Assembly (NCBI GenBank): GCA_905250075.1
Contig: CAJNOP010000037.1
Span: forward strand, 1,230,784 to 1,294,783
Length of the DNA stretch: 64,000 nucleotides
Source: Rotaria sp. Silwood1
Taxonomy: Eukaryota; Rotifera; Eurotatoria; Philodinida; Philodinidae
Direction of reading: 5' to 3'
A program made the position numbers and the translations under genes. The notes under the pieces are model-generated. The model was given only the letters and a program-made list of their open reading frames with translations, was not told the origin of the DNA and ran no database searches. Within the stretch, counting starts at the first letter, position 1. Each line of letters begins with the position of its first letter. Below, in pieces: positions 21,912 to 35,515 of the stretch.

Positions 21912-24651
21912 TTATGCATAAAAATCTGCGGGTTCAAGTTTAATATTAGATGACGATGAAGATGATGTCCATAAATCATTTGTTTCTTCCTGTTGAATCG
22001 AATGTCGATGTTGTTCTTGCTGTTGATGTTGTTGTTGTTGTATACGATGTAATGGTGCTATTCGTTCAAGATCAATTGTCAAATATCGCTTGTAATCAGG
22101 TGAATTTAATAATTCAAAACATTGTTCAGATAAACGATATTTTTCTCCAATATCAAGTGTACCTAGTGTTTGAATATAACGATCGTATTCAACACCAAAA
22201 CGACCTAAACGTTCAATAAGATCATCATCATTTTTATCATTATTATTATTATGATTATTATTGTTATTATTATTCTCATCTTCTTTTAATATTGGAGCAC
22301 ATTTAACAAGAAGATCCACACGTCTTCGTGTTCCATCAACCATTTGTACACCTTGTCTTACCATAATAAGTAGACGATGTTTTTTTAATTCTTCAATAAC
22401 TGAATCAAGATAAGCAGCATTACGTTTTAATTTTGAATTCGCATAGACAGATGTACGTGTAAATGCTACATATGGCAAAAGTAAAAGTTCATGTGCAAGT
22501 TCTAATGATTTAACATATGATGGATCAACAAAAGTCTTTAAACGTTTTGCTGATGGTGATGTTGATCTTGGAGGAAATGATGTTGATGAATGTGTTATCC
22601 ATGAACGATCTGATATGGATGCTTGATTTATCATCGATGGAAGTCTAAAAGAAGAAAAAAAAAAGCCAATATAAAGAAAATATATTGTTAATAAAATAAT
22701 AATATTCGTTACTCTGGATTTGGTGTTCCAGTATTTAATGTTGGTTCAAACATAATTTCAAATTGTTTAATACTTGTATTAACAAAATAAATAGCTGATT
22801 GAACAATAGCAACATTAATATTTACACGTGCTGTTGTTGTATTACCTCGGGTTTGTTCAATTATATGAGTACAATTATCAAAAAATATTTTATCTGCTTG
22901 ACCAAATGTATGAAATGTTCGTCGATAAACAATTAATGTTTCAATAGCTAACTCAATTATACGTAATGATGCTGATACACGTAAGACATGTTCACGTGCT
23001 GATATATATCTTGCTGACATCCATGGATGACTATCTTCAAGAGATGTTGCTGTCAAAAAAAAATAATTAAAAATGATTTCATGATATAATAAGACAATAC
23101 CTTTAAGTGAAAGTGCATCAAGATAATCACACATAAATTGATTTGCTTGTGGTTCATCAAAATAAAAATCCATTAAATTTGAGCAATGACAATTAAGAAC
23201 TATAATCCATTGTTCAAGTGATGGATAACGATTTGGATCAAATAATTTTGGTCGTCGACAAAATAAACGAGCTTTGCTTGCGATAAACATCATCAACCAA
23301 TCTGCATTATTTACATGATTATTATTATTATTATTTATATTATTATTATGAATAGTATTATTATTATGATTAAATTTTGTTTCGAGTAATTTTCGAATAT
23401 ACTGTCCAGTACTTGTACCAATAATTGAAAAAGGATTTTGTTTTTGAATATGTGTATATGTTCCATGTTCATCAAATTTATCTGATAGACAAAGACCTGT
23501 TGATATTATCGATTCATCTGATCGACAAAATATATTGGAATTAAATGTATGTCGAATATCATATTGTTGACCAGTTTGACGAATACATTGTACATTACTC
23601 ATTGCTTGTTTTAGATGCTCAACCAGTGATGATCTTTCATAGCCTAATTAAAAATTGTATTAAATTCTCAATCTCAAATAGCGTAGTTGCTTTTAGTTAT
23701 ATTCCTTAATTATATTTTCAAGCTTTCTTTTTTCTTTCCTTGAAGTGCATTCTTGTAAAAATATTTTCTGCTCTTTTTCTTGTTCTTCTCTGGAAAAGGA
23801 GGTCATAGAGTTCTACGACGAGGTCAAAATATATTCTTATTTACATCAACTTAGGAGAAGTTTTTTATGATTTTTGTTCGTTAAAGATTCTTTTTACTGT
23901 TTGCGCTACATGTAATTGATTATAATAGGAGTGCATAAATATGAAACACCAATAATTACTTTTTACATTTTTCTATGTCGACAAGACCTATGATATATAT
24001 TGCTTATTAATACTCTTTCACCTGAGAAATCCAACATTAAAAGCTACACTAATACTTAACGAATAAGAGACTAGGATATTCTATACTATAAAAAAAAGCT
24101 TGGCTCTAATTATTTTATCGTTCTTGATGGCAAATCTAACATATAATTTGTAATTTCATCCTAATAATAAGCAACATGTAGATAAAATCATTTTGGCCTA
24201 TTTTTTCAAGTTATCTCCATACTACGTCGTTTTCTCTTCGGAAATACTGTAAATAGATTTAGATAAGACTCAATTCCGAAAAGAACGTGTTTTATCCAAT
24301 ATTTTCGTAAAGATATACATTCGAGTATCTTTCAAAGTATAGAGTTAATTAAAAATATCTATATGATTATCTACCTGCTCGTACAACTAAGAGTAAATGA
24401 AGATTAAGTTTATGTTTAAGTTGATTGTCAGCATACACAAATGACGTTGATGTCAGATAGTGTGAAGTTAAACCAAGTAAATGAATAAATAGACCAATAT
24501 TATCATACATATAATAATCACTTAATGCATGAACTAATTCACATGTATCTGGTGACATAACTCGACGTAAATCAAGTTGATATGATTCATTAAGAACCAT
24601 AAATGTTGAATCAAACCATTGATCCATTGTACCAATATTTTCATCATCCAT
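21912..24651 (-). CDS. Uncharacterised 629-aa protein
   Basis: Four exons (24375-24651, 23101-23643, 22713-23049, 21912-22644) join in phase. The start is the ATG at 24651, with no other in-frame ATG upstream. The middle part has an Asn-repeat insert (about aa 180) and a helical region SLEQWIIVLNCHCSNLMDFY, followed by ISAREHVLRVSASLRIIELA. The C-terminal third has a compact segment (NAAYLDSVIEELKKHRLLIM, then VDGTRRRVDLLVK) that could be a winged-helix-like fold, an Asn-rich loop, a Gln/His-rich stretch and a Ser-rich tail with IKLEP, a SUMO-type consensus. I do not recognise the family. No signal peptide or clear TM segment is present, so it is probably cytosolic or nuclear. The 51-bp intron at 23050-23100 is in frame and stop-free. 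Confidence 0.6.
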
Positions 24652-26984
24652 TTTTTTTATTCTTCTATTTTCAGATTGTTATTCGCGTTCTCTTTACTGT
24701 TTGTTACTTGTTCTACTGACGGCAACAAGAATTCTGATTGAAGGAAAAAGAATTCTCCCTCGTTGCCCTCCATTTCTTTCCTTATTTCCTGCATCGAGCC
24801 TGTTGCGAGTCGAGTGCAGAATTTTATGCGTGTTGTTAGTCGGCCGAGAGAGAGAAACGAACAGAACCGAATATATATATATATATTTATATAAATATAT
24901 TTGTCCTCACTAACGCAAAAAAAGAAGAATGAATAGATGTGTGAGTGCAGTTGTCCTTCCACTGAGTGTGAGAAAGGAAAGTTTGACAGAGAAATGAGAA
25001 AAGAAGGACAAAAATTGTCCTGAATATTATCGTCATCATCATCTTCATTGGTAGTTCTTTAATGGCGTTGAAAAAGAAAAAAATTGCTAGAAGAGAGGAA
25101 AAAGGGCGTTTTCTTTTCATGATAATTTGATATATTAGGACTACAAAATTAAAAAGGACTATTTTACTTAGTGTTGCATTACTTGATAAATGCACTTAAA
25201 TTGACACACTTTTGCTATTGACAGAAAGACTAATAAAAAATAAAAATAAAAAAATAGAAAAACATTTGTTGTCGATAAATTAATCAATGAATTTTATAAT
25301 ATGTTATAGTATAATAAAATGTAACAGAATTATTAATTATTAAAAAAATTTATAACCAATGGGTGTAGATGAAATCGATTTGAATGATGAGTTGAAAATA
25401 TTTTTAATGAGTATTATCAGTTTCATTATGAAATTACTCATTAAATGCAGAAAGTAGCTTAGACGATCAAAAATCATAGTTCAGCAAATCAAATTTAAAA
25501 CAGAATATGTCATATAAATTTCTGTGTGATGGATAATCGACGGTAAAGCTGCTGAACGTTGATAATTAGAAATCTTTGTACATCATGGTTGACAATTTTT
25601 TTCTAAATTTTGATCCATATAATGTAATATGCTACACATATATTTACCGCATAACAGTGAATTGAGGGTCAAACTGTGGCGAAAAAGAATTTGAATTTTC
25701 GACGCTTTACTTTCTATATTTAACTACCAAATCGTAATGACTATATTTAGCTTTGAATCAGGTATTCATCGTTCTTCTTTGTAAAATTATTATGTTAGGA
25801 TGTATAATTATTATTTTACCAACATATTTATAAATACAAGAATGCATTGCCTTGAATTAGTTCATTTCATATTGATGCTAAACAATCACTTCTGATTGGA
25901 CAATTCTATGGTATTACTACTAGTTTTTATGACTAAAGATAAAGATGCAAATTTTAAATTGAAATTAAGTAAACATGAAAACTATGTAAAAAGCCTGGAA
26001 AGATTATTTTTATTTCTATATATTCTTAGCATTCATCATTGTTATGAACGACTAATCTCATTTCAACATAGAACGCCGAAAAATAACATGCAAAAAGAAA
26101 TATGTATGAACGAAGCATAAAGCAATGTCAATTTAATCTAAAATTAAATCGTAATCATAGTCAATTTAAAATTGTAATTATCTTGTTGACAGAGTTTGAT
26201 TTTACATAGCTTCATTCTTTTTTTCTATGTTTATAGAAATATATTGAAAACAAATCGAAGGACGTCTATGCATCTTATTACTGATAAAATACTATTACGA
26301 GCGAGATGAATATCATTGTGAAAATTAAAATTTCCTGAGCATTTTCACGGAAATATTGAATAAAAATCAAAAATAATGTTCTATTCAAATGAAAGTATTT
26401 GAATACATCTTGAATATAAAAACTTTATTCATCCTTTTTTTTTTCTAATAAGCTTGTTTCGAAAAATATTCCAAATACGCCAATATTATTCTTCTTATGA
26501 TGGATAAAACAACCATACATAATCTATCACAATGCTTGTTTATTAATGCAGTAGTGCAATTAATAACCGAAGTCATTAATAATCATGCCTCTCTGTCATA
26601 TTTCTGCACGTAATTAACTGTGTATGTATTCTTTCTCTGTATTTTTTGCTCAAACATACGCTTACGTTTGAAACCACACAGGTGAATTTGACTTCACCAA
26701 TAGCAATATTGTTATCGTTAGTATGTGTTCGCTTTTGCTTTCTGATTGTATATAGTGATAGTAATAAATGTAAAGTAACGCATGAGCGTGTTCTATGATC
26801 ATAAATATATACGATGCACTCGAGCGATACGTACACAGTGAAAGACTATTAAACTAAAAAAGAAAATTATTATTGCGACGAATATATATATATTTAAATA
26901 AACAAGCAATATTTTGTAACTAATCGATTATCTGGTAAACATATGTTGTCACGTTTGTTTTTTACGAAATAATTTGAGTAAAAA
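24652..26984. other. Divergent intergenic region
   Basis: About 2.3 kb between the start codons of the unknown gene (-) and the transporter (+), presumably holding both promoters and 5' UTRs. An (AT)n tract lies at about 24871-24900. No exon, RNA gene or mobile-element terminus is recognised. Confidence 0.45.
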
Positions 26985-28900
26985 ATGGATCCTTCAATTA
27001 TTACGAACTCATCAGACAAAGTATGTGTAGATAAAAAAGATAATTTTTTCATCTAAATATTCTTCATTTTCTTCTTTTTCAAAAAAAAAGGAATTTCATA
27101 CAACATCAACAAATGACTCTTGTCTAAATCCAAATAATAATGTCTGCATCAAACTCGGTCCATCGAAAACTCCTGATAATCAATCGACAATTATTATTGA
27201 TTCATTATCAAATAATGATAATTTAACTGTTACACCAGCATTTCCAAATTTTCCAACAGATACAAAAGTTATTATCGAACCAGAATCGACTATACGTCCA
27301 GAATCATCTAACAATGCTTCAATACATGATATTAATTCCAACTCATTACCAACAACCACAAATACTTCTCGTCCATCACAACAAACACTACAAATACTTG
27401 ATGAACTCAAATATTTACTTAAACCAACAAATTCATTAGCTAGACCTGAAGCAGTTGTACAAGAATCGGTGAACTATAGATTTGATATATTGCTTAATTA
27501 TTCGTTGATTTTTATATTGTAGCAAGAAGCCGATTCAGCTATAAAACGTCGAACAGTTCAATTTGATGACGATATATTGAGTGATGCCGACAGACTATTA
27601 TATGAAGGTTTAACACCAGATGAAGCAAAATCACTTGGTGCAGCAGAACGTCGTTCAATTGCAGCACGTGGACAACGTGCATCGAATATTTCACGTATTT
27701 CTGTGCGATCTCGTTCTGAAATATCACCAACTATCAAAGTTGATCAACCTAAACATCGTACTATGTTTAATCATCTTTCAGGTATATTTTGGGCGTTTGT
27801 TGCAGCTTATGCTTTTAGTATTATCTTATTTCTAATTAAATTTTGTGAAATTGATCTTATCTTTGGTTTTTTCCTGCAAATGTTTGTTCAATTAATAGCA
27901 TTTGGTATCTATGCTTTCTATAAAGGCTATAATCTATTAGAACCAAATGAACATCGAATTGCAATTATTGTTCGTGCTTTATTAATTGGTATTGGTACAC
28001 TTACATTGTTTCTTGCTTATTATTATATAACATTACCTGATATTTCGGCTATCCGACAAACTCAAATAATGTTTACTATAATTCTTTCAATATTTTTTCT
28101 TCATGGACGTATTACTATATCACGTATTATTGCTTGTATTTTGATAATTATTGCTATAATACTTCTTATGCGACCAAGAATATTTGGAAGATTATTTTCT
28201 TCAGTATTTAATTCAACTGAACATAAAACTTCTTGGATTCCATATTCATCATCATGGAACTCTATTATTGGTATTAGTCTTGCTCTTTGTACGGCCATTT
28301 CTTATAGTATTGCATCAATAATGAATAAAATATATTTTAGTACTGAACAATTACATAATACTGTTTTATGTTTTTGGTCAGCATTATCATCACTAATTAT
28401 ATCAAGTATTCTTCTGTTTGTTACTCATTTTGTTATAAAAGATGCTCGATCATTTCCTCATGATTGGAGGCTATTTGTTGGTATTGCACTTGCAATAGCA
28501 TCGATTTTTGTTTTTATTGCTAATCAAAAAGCAATCAAACGTGAACGTTCTTCCATAGTAACATTAATCTATTCAACAGATATTGTACTTGCATTAATCT
28601 TACAAAATATATTCACACAAACTAAAAGTACTGCAATCGTTGTTTTAGGTAGAGTTGTTTTTTTTTTTTTTATTTATGATTTATTATTTAAATACAAATT
28701 CATTTATTTTTATGCTTTGATTAGGTTGTATATTGATCTTAGCCTCTGTTTTGATCATCTGTATAGAAGTTTTATTAAAAGAAAAGCAGAACGATACATT
28801 GGTGATTAAAGAAACTCAAGTAGCAAATATAAATGAAGGCGATAATAATTTACAGATGCTGTCAAGTTTTAAGCCAAAGCAAAGACGTTTATCTATTTAA
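26985..28900 (+). CDS. SLC35G/EamA-type drug-metabolite transporter
   Basis: Four exons (26985-27020, 27091-27468, 27523-28648, 28725-28900) give 571 aa in phase. About 190 N-terminal residues are hydrophilic, with acidic/Thr-rich sequence and then a basic QRASNISRISVRSRSEIS stretch that looks like a phosphorylation region. The rest is a DMT-superfamily membrane domain of about ten helices in two EamA-like repeats (FNHLSGIFWAFVAAYAFSII ... LPDISAIRQTQIMFTIILSI ... SWNSIIGISLALCTAISYSI). The motif with a Gln/Thr pair after YYIT...IS in helix 4 fits SLC35G/acyl-malonyl-condensing-enzyme-like members. These sit in plasma or endomembranes; the substrate is unknown. An open frame continues past the donor at 28649 for about 160 bp, so an unspliced isoform would have a different end. 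Confidence 0.8.
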
Positions 28901-30188
28901 ATAATTTTACAATCTCCATATAATATTGTAGTGAACAAAAATTAATTGAAATATTTTATTTAATGTTTTGTTGCTGTTTTAACAAGCTACTTGCTTTTAT
29001 TTACAAAATAAAATAAAAGTTAAAATTCATCATTAAAGTTATCAAAACTAATGAGAATCAACCTCTTATTGTAGCAACTAATTTATCAAGAACTATACCG
29101 TCTTTATTTTTTGATTTTTCAGTTATTTTCTCTGTAAATATGTGTAAAATTACCGATGAAACTAGTCAAACAAAAATGAAAATCTTGGAAAATTTCTGTG
29201 ACAATTAAGACACTTGTTTTACACGAAAAAATTTTATTTATATTGAGTCTATAATGCCTAAAGTATTGTATATGAGCGATCCATTATTAAATAGCTCATA
29301 AGACAAGATGATGACATCAAACTTCGAATGAAAGTAGTGATGTATCTTGGCATCTATAGCAAAGATTCGAACGAACAGACCGTTTTGAATAATGAAATAG
29401 AGGCAAATATATCCAAAAAATCTTTTCAATAGTTTTGCAGTGTACAAAACAAATGATTAGAAATCCATTGAATGTATCCATAGGCTAAAACTAAATTTAA
29501 AAAACAACTAAATTTCTATCCAAAACAGGTAAACAACTATGTTTTTATCAAAAGATAACGGTACCTACTTGAGTTTATTTCCTAACAACAATATGAATCC
29601 AACAACCAGGCTCCGCGCGAGCGGGGGGTTCAGGGGGTGTACACCCCCCCAAAAAAAACCAAAAAATTTCAGTTTTTTCCGTCCACGAATGCAGATTTTG
29701 TCTACATTTTATAATTTTTCTGCAAGATTTTTCCGAAAATTCTTCCTTACACCCCCGCAATCCGCCGTACACCCCCTAATATTTGATCCTTCGTGCGAGC
29801 CCTGCCAAAAACAATACCATATTAACTGAAGAGATAAAAATATGCTTCCAACGAAGTTTAAGAAAAAAAAAAACAATAAAGAAAATTCGATACTTTACTG
29901 CCTGATACCAAACAAACATGCTTCGATCAATTAGAGTAAAATTGGCAATAATAAAACAGATATTTCTGAAATCAAGTTCTACTATCTACCGTGAAAACGA
30001 AATTTTAGTTCAAACGAATATATACATCATCATTATATGCAAATAAAATGAGAAAAAAAAAAGCTTAATTACTGTTTTTTATAGATAAAAGATTAAATAA
30101 AACTTAAACTATACGACTTTCAGACGGTATATATTTAGACGAAACAAGCACGCAAAAACATTTTCAATCAATATACAAAAAAAAATAT
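28901..30188. other. Convergent intergenic region with a MITE
   Basis: 3' flanks of the transporter (+) and RED (-) genes. AATAAAATAAAA at about 29007 is a plausible poly(A) signal for the former. A GC-rich hAT-like MITE occupies 29607-29804. Nothing else is seen. Confidence 0.5.
29599..29812. mobile_element. hAT-like MITE (198 bp), related to 20277-20467
   Basis: Element 29607-29804. The left end is CAGGCTCCGCGCGAGC and the right end, read inverted, is CAGGGCTCGCACGAAGG. The flanking 8-bp repeats are CCAACAAC (29599-29606) and CCAAAAAC (29805-29812), 7 of 8 identical. The interior has runs of G and C, including the palindrome GGGGGTGTACACCCCC. The G-run-rich interior and CAGGG/GCTCGC ends resemble the element at 20277. 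Open frames crossing it are incidental. Confidence 0.75.
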
Positions 30189-33100
30189 TTAAGACATTTT
30201 TGCTCGTTTACTAGCCGATAGATCAGGTCTAAAGAAAAAAAACAAAACCAATCAAACAAATAATCATCTTTCACAAAGTAAAACTTACGAAGCACTACTA
30301 GTTGGATCACCTTTTCGTTTACTTTCAATTATTTTTGATATTTGTTGCCATTCACGTTCTAATTTTTGTTTTTCATCTTTTGGACCAACACCACGTCGTG
30401 TTTTACGTCCATCATTCATTTTAACACCATACTGAAATGCTGCTTTTGGCATTGCTTCTTTTTGACCCATATAATCTGAATATTCTTCTGCTGTATCAAA
30501 ATCCCATCGACCAACTGGACCTTTTTTTGAACCCATATCCATTTTATCAAAATCTGGTTCATCATCAGAATCAATATTAACATCTTCTTCAGCCATTGTT
30601 CTATGTAAAACACAAAAAAAAAACTCAAATAAGAATGAATTATTTTTTTCTTCTTACCCAGGATAACATTCAGCATATGAATCATCACTAAATTTTAATT
30701 GAAAACCACTTTTACTTTTTTTATTTGAATTTGATGAAGTAGTTCGTTCCTCATCCTATTATCAATATATGAAATAGAAAAGCTATATTTAATTATTTTA
30801 TCAAAATTATAACATACATTTTTTGTATTATATTTATTATGAACATTACGTATAAAACTTTTAACTGTTTCAGTACGATTCGTATTATTTTGATCAATAT
30901 CATCAATATTTGATTTTCGATCATTCTAAATAAATGTTATTATAGATTCTAATAATTTTAAAGAAACCAAAAAAAAAAAAGAAAAAGAATATTTACAGAT
31001 TTTGAATCATTATGAAAATAAGCCTTCTTTCTAATATCATTTTCATATTGAGATTTTTCACGATCATTTGTTGTTGAACGTCGTTTAATATCCGGTATAT
31101 AATCACCAACATCATCATACATACTTATATCTTTAGCTTTTTTAGTTATTGTATTTATTGAATCATGTGTTGGTTTAATATTTATTTCGGATTCGAGTCC
31201 AGTAAAAATTCCAGTACCTTTCTTTTTTTGACGTTTTAAATCACGTTTTGAATGACGTAAATATGAAAGAATTTGAGTTAATTTATTTATAACAATATCA
31301 TTATTACTCATAGTAGTTGTTGTCTAAAGATAAATATAAAATTTCTTTGTTTTTTTTTAAATATAAATAATGTAATATATACTTCTGCATTTGGACAATC
31401 AGCTTTTGATCTTATTAATGTTGTTGGTATATCATCAAGTACATGTGTATTTTTTTCATTATCATCATCTTGTTGTCCATTAAGATTTTCTAAATCGATT
31501 ATATATGCCATACGATGTGGTAAAAATAATTCATTGACACGACGTGATGATGGACGAAATAAAATTCGAAATATATTTTTAGCCATAGGAGATTTCAAGC
31601 CTAATCTTTGTTCTTCTTCTTCTTCAGGTGTTAATGGTGTTGAAGGAGCAGGAGTTGTAGTTTCGTTTGATAAAACTTTTTTCTTTTCAATATTTGTACC
31701 AGAACCAATTGGTGTACTGAAAAAGTTAGAATTTATTTTGTATCAACGATATAATCACTTTACTTTTTTTTTTTTTTTGAATTAAAACGAAATATAAAAA
31801 GCTTAGTAATATAGAATGCTGAAAAATATGAGACAATTTGTTTTCCTATTTAGTCATTATTTTAGATATTAATGAAATAATATTTGTAAGAAATCTCAAA
31901 GAAAAAATTTTATTTTATTATTAAACGTATAAATGTTATTACTTGTTTTAGATCAAATCAAATGGATCAGAAATTATTTTTCTTTAGCTAGTTAAATACT
32001 CATCAGACTGTGAAAATTATCGTTGCATTTATGAACAAAATATTTACTTTTATTAGATACATTAGAGATGAAATAGTTATTGGAAATGCCAAAAAAGACA
32101 TGAAGAAAGAATAAACTAATTCGTTAATTTTTGATGATTTTTTTTCGTTGGAAAACATTTTTTATCTATTCATCATGAATCAATAGAAATCATCAGCAAT
32201 ACTTAAAAATTAGACTTTGACTTTTAATTTTATTATTGCAGATTTTCTGTGATTCACAATTATTTTCATTAGTTTCTAATGACTTCTGATAATTGTTAAT
32301 CATCTCCAGTCCATTTTGGTATTGTTAACGTATTATAACGATTTCAAATCTAAAAATCAGTTTTGTTCCTCCTTGAAAAAACTCAAAACAAAACACTATT
32401 TCTTAATAGATTTGTCATTCAAATTTTCTTCTGGAAAAATACTACTATAAATAAATGAAAACTCAAATGATACTCTTTCACATTATAATCAACTTGTGTT
32501 TTTATTTCAGTGTCTCGTAGTTTTTGTTTATTTTTCTGTGTAATTAATGGTATGATTTTCTATTGATTGACTTCTAATTTTGAAAGGGATTCAAAATGAA
32601 GAAACAACATCACTCGAGAGTATCAAACATAGAATGATCCGAAATAGGAGATTTCTATATGAGAACGTCTATTTCTAGAATTTAAAAATTTTTATATTTA
32701 CATTTTAGTTGATGGTCTGACAAAAACATGTTCATCTTTATTTAAAGTTGTTTGATCATTATCAACATCGTCTTGTCCAATTTCAGCTCGTACCTAAAAT
32801 TTTCAATGTATGAAATAATTTAAAAAAAAAAACACATATATATATATATATTCTAATACTTTTTGTAGTAAAGCATAATCTAAACCTTTGACTAAATGTG
32901 TATGTTCTAAATCTCCACCCAAAAATTTTGATTCTTCAATTAATTGTTTTCTTCTTGCAGCAGCATCAAAATTTCCTTTAGTATCAGGTGCTACTGATTT
33001 ATAATTTCCAGTTGATGTTGCTTGTTGATTAGGATTTATAGTTAAATCCATACTTAATTGATCTTCATTTGCGATTAAATCTCGTCGTTCACGTGCACGA

Positions 33101-33589
33101 TCACGATATTTTTTGGCTCGTTCTTCTTCACGAGCTTTTTCTTCACGAATAACTTTAGCATAATATTGTTTCTTTTTTTTACGTTTATCACTTGCTTCAG
33201 TACTACCTTCACCTCTATAGACATTAAATTAACAATTATTTACAGAAAAAAAAAAAACGAGACTAAACACAAACTTATGACTACTAGATGGTTTTTGTTG
33301 AGAAGCCGATGCTGTTGAACCATGATAACGTTGTGATGTTGTTGAACCAGGTGCAGCTGGTGTCATTAATAATTTTCGAAAATCATCATTTGTTAATGGA
33401 TGTCTACAAACAAGAAAATTAACTTGACAATATTGATATTAAATAAAACTTACCCTGAACCTGTTTCAACATCATCATGTGGTCGATAATTGGCCGGAGC
33501 CATTGGATTTGAATAATGTTCGTCTTCAAAAATATGATTTTAAATGAAGAAAATTTCTTGGAAAATATTAAAGACTTACTTTCGGGCAT
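30189..33589 (-). CDS. IK: RED / IK spliceosomal protein
   Basis: Eleven exons, approximately 33580-33589, 33454-33523, 33274-33403, 32860-33214, 32702-32793, 31383-31716, 30997-31323, 30823-30926, 30661-30756, 30286-30602 and 30189-30222. The first exon is only 10 nt. The N-terminal RED region includes HPLTNDDFRKLLMTP, a Lys/Arg/Glu block (YYAKVIREEKAREEERAKKY), the conserved NFDAAARRKQLIEESKFLGG, and DLEHTHLVKGLDYALLQKVR. The C-terminal region has KAAFQYGVKMNDGRKTRR, LEREWQQISKII and a basic tail. RED is part of the spliceosome B complex with SMU1 and is needed for splicing of short introns in other animals, apt in a genome of introns of about 55 bp. Its RE/RD dipeptide array is short here compared with vertebrates. 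The intron 31717-32701 is about 1 kb and without exons. It is divergent with TOLLIP (450 bp apart). Confidence 0.9.
31717..32701 (-). other. Large intron of the RED gene
   Basis: About 985 bp between the exon ending VRPST-K and the exon starting TPIGSGTNIEKKK. The phase is consistent (AT|T) on both sides. It is AT-rich without a recognised exon, repeat or RNA gene, and about 18 times the usual intron length here. Confidence 0.6.
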
Positions 33590-34039
33590 TATTATTAAAT
33601 TAAATGAAAAGTTGAATGATAGTTTTTAAGACTAAAGAGTTTTAGTTATTGAGCAAATATGAAAACAGTGAGAATGAATGGTTGAATTAGAAAGCCAATC
33701 TAAATATTTATTCAAAAGTTCAAACAAAAAAATATTTCTTTTAATTCAGAAGTTATATTTTTCTTTAAAAAAATTTTCATCAATTTTTACAATATTTCAA
33801 AACTTCATCTTGCATGCGACATCTATAGAAATGAACCCATTTTGTTGTCATTTGATATTTTAGTTCATCTAGTCTATTACTTGCAAACATTTTCTAATTG
33901 AAACAGGCATATATCTATTTATTTTAATATTTTCTTCAATTATTCGTTAAAAAAGAAAGTAAGTAGAATGATTCATTCATATTTTTATTTTTTTTGTTTC
34001 TCATAAAGGTTAAATTGATTATTAAAAACACTACAAAAC

Positions 34040-35515
34040 ATGGCTTCAGCTACTGCTACTTCAAGTTATGCCGCATCTGCAGGAGCAACGTCTTCAAATT
34101 ACCCAGCTATTTCTTCTACTAATAATAATGTGGTACCAAAATTTAGCGAATATCGATCACGAGTATGTCAATTATTTCTTTGCTTACATTAAGTAAACAA
34201 AAACATCGTTAATTTAGGTCATGCTTGGTGATCTCCCGCAAGACTTTCTTCGTATACAATTTACACAAGCACAAATCTATAATCCAGCAGTACAAGGTAT
34301 GAGACAAGTTTATTCACCTGTACAACTTCAACAACAACTTTATCATAATCCAAATTTTCTTGGCTATTTTACATTAACAATTGCTGAGGTATTTGTTTTA
34401 TAAGTTTTGATTCAATAAAGAAAAGTTAAATTTCTATTTATTTAGGCGAAATTAGTAAAAAATGCCGGTTTATTAGGTTTGATCAAAATGGATCCATATG
34501 TTAGTTTTCGAATTGGTCATGTTGCATACGATACACCCATAGCATCTGGTGGTGGTAAAAATCCTCAATGGAAAGCCTCTTATCGCATGTAAGAATTGAT
34601 TGTCTATGATTGTATTTTTTTTGTTGATTATTTTTTTTAATTTGTTTAGTAATTTATTCAAAGGAATGGATAGAATTCATTTAGAAGTATATGATCAAGT
34701 AAATTCATTTTTTTTTCTATATGAATTTGATGATTTATTCTTTTGATATTATAGCGAAATTTTACTGAAGATAGTTTTATTGGTGAAAGTGAAATAGTGA
34801 TACCACATGAAGTAATGGAAGGTGAAACACGTCAACATTGGTATCCATTAATGGGAAGACAAGCAAGTGCAAATGAAAATCAAGGAGATATTCTTGTTAT
34901 TATGAGTTTTTTGGTAAATATTTTTCTGATAAAATTAAGAGATATTTTTCAAAAATTTAATCAATTTATTTTTATTGAAAATAAAATTATTATTCCTACT
35001 GTTAATATAGCCAAGAAATGATCAGATGATATCTGATCAAAATGACCAACATCATAATGATTCTGTGCGTATTTTCAATATTGTTTAGTTAATCAGTCTT
35101 TGCTCACAATAGATTTTCATCGATTTCTTATACTTTGTATTGCTTTATCTTTTTGTTATGTTTATAGTCCGTGCGTGCAGCAAACCATCCTGCAATGGCA
35201 AGTTCAACTGAAACACCTGTTGTGAATCCAAATGAAAATGCAAATATTCCGACCGGCCATGCTGCAACTTCATTACCAAACCAATCAGCTATGATGACCG
35301 AACAACAACAACAACAACAACACCAACAACCGATAGGAGAACATTCACCATCGGCTGTACCAAAACCGCCACCACCACCATATTCACTTGAAGATGTACG
35401 AACAATTGAAGAAATGTTTCCTACTGTTGATCGTCGTATTATAACTGATTTACTTGATAAACATCACGGAAATAAAGATCTCGTTGTCAATCATTTGCTA
35501 CAAAATATTGCTTAA
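34040..35515 (+). CDS. TOLLIP: TOLLIP, Toll-interacting protein
   Basis: Seven exons (34040-34162, 34218-34388, 34446-34588, 34650-34698, 34755-34913, 35011-35064, 35168-35515) give 348 aa in phase. Residues about 1-55 form a Ser/Ala/Asn-rich leader followed by RVMLGDLPQDFLRI, the Tom1-binding region. A C2 domain follows (FLGYFTLTIAEAKLVKNAGL ... KMDPYVSFRIGHVAYDT ... NLFKGMDRIHLEVYDQ). A Gln/Pro-rich linker leads to a C-terminal CUE domain (LEDVRTIEEMFPTVDRRIIT ... GNKDLVVNHLLQ) with the ubiquitin-binding MFP and LL motifs. TOLLIP sorts ubiquitinated cargo on endosomes with TOM1 and damps Toll/IL-1 signalling. The 54-nt exon 6 (PRNDQMISDQNDQHHNDS) is a small linker insert that could be alternatively spliced. 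Confidence 0.93.

Noticed and set aside
29539-29829. 96-codon frame with Arg/Pro-rich segments
   Set aside because: It is produced by the GC-rich MITE at 29607-29804 and has no neighbouring exon.
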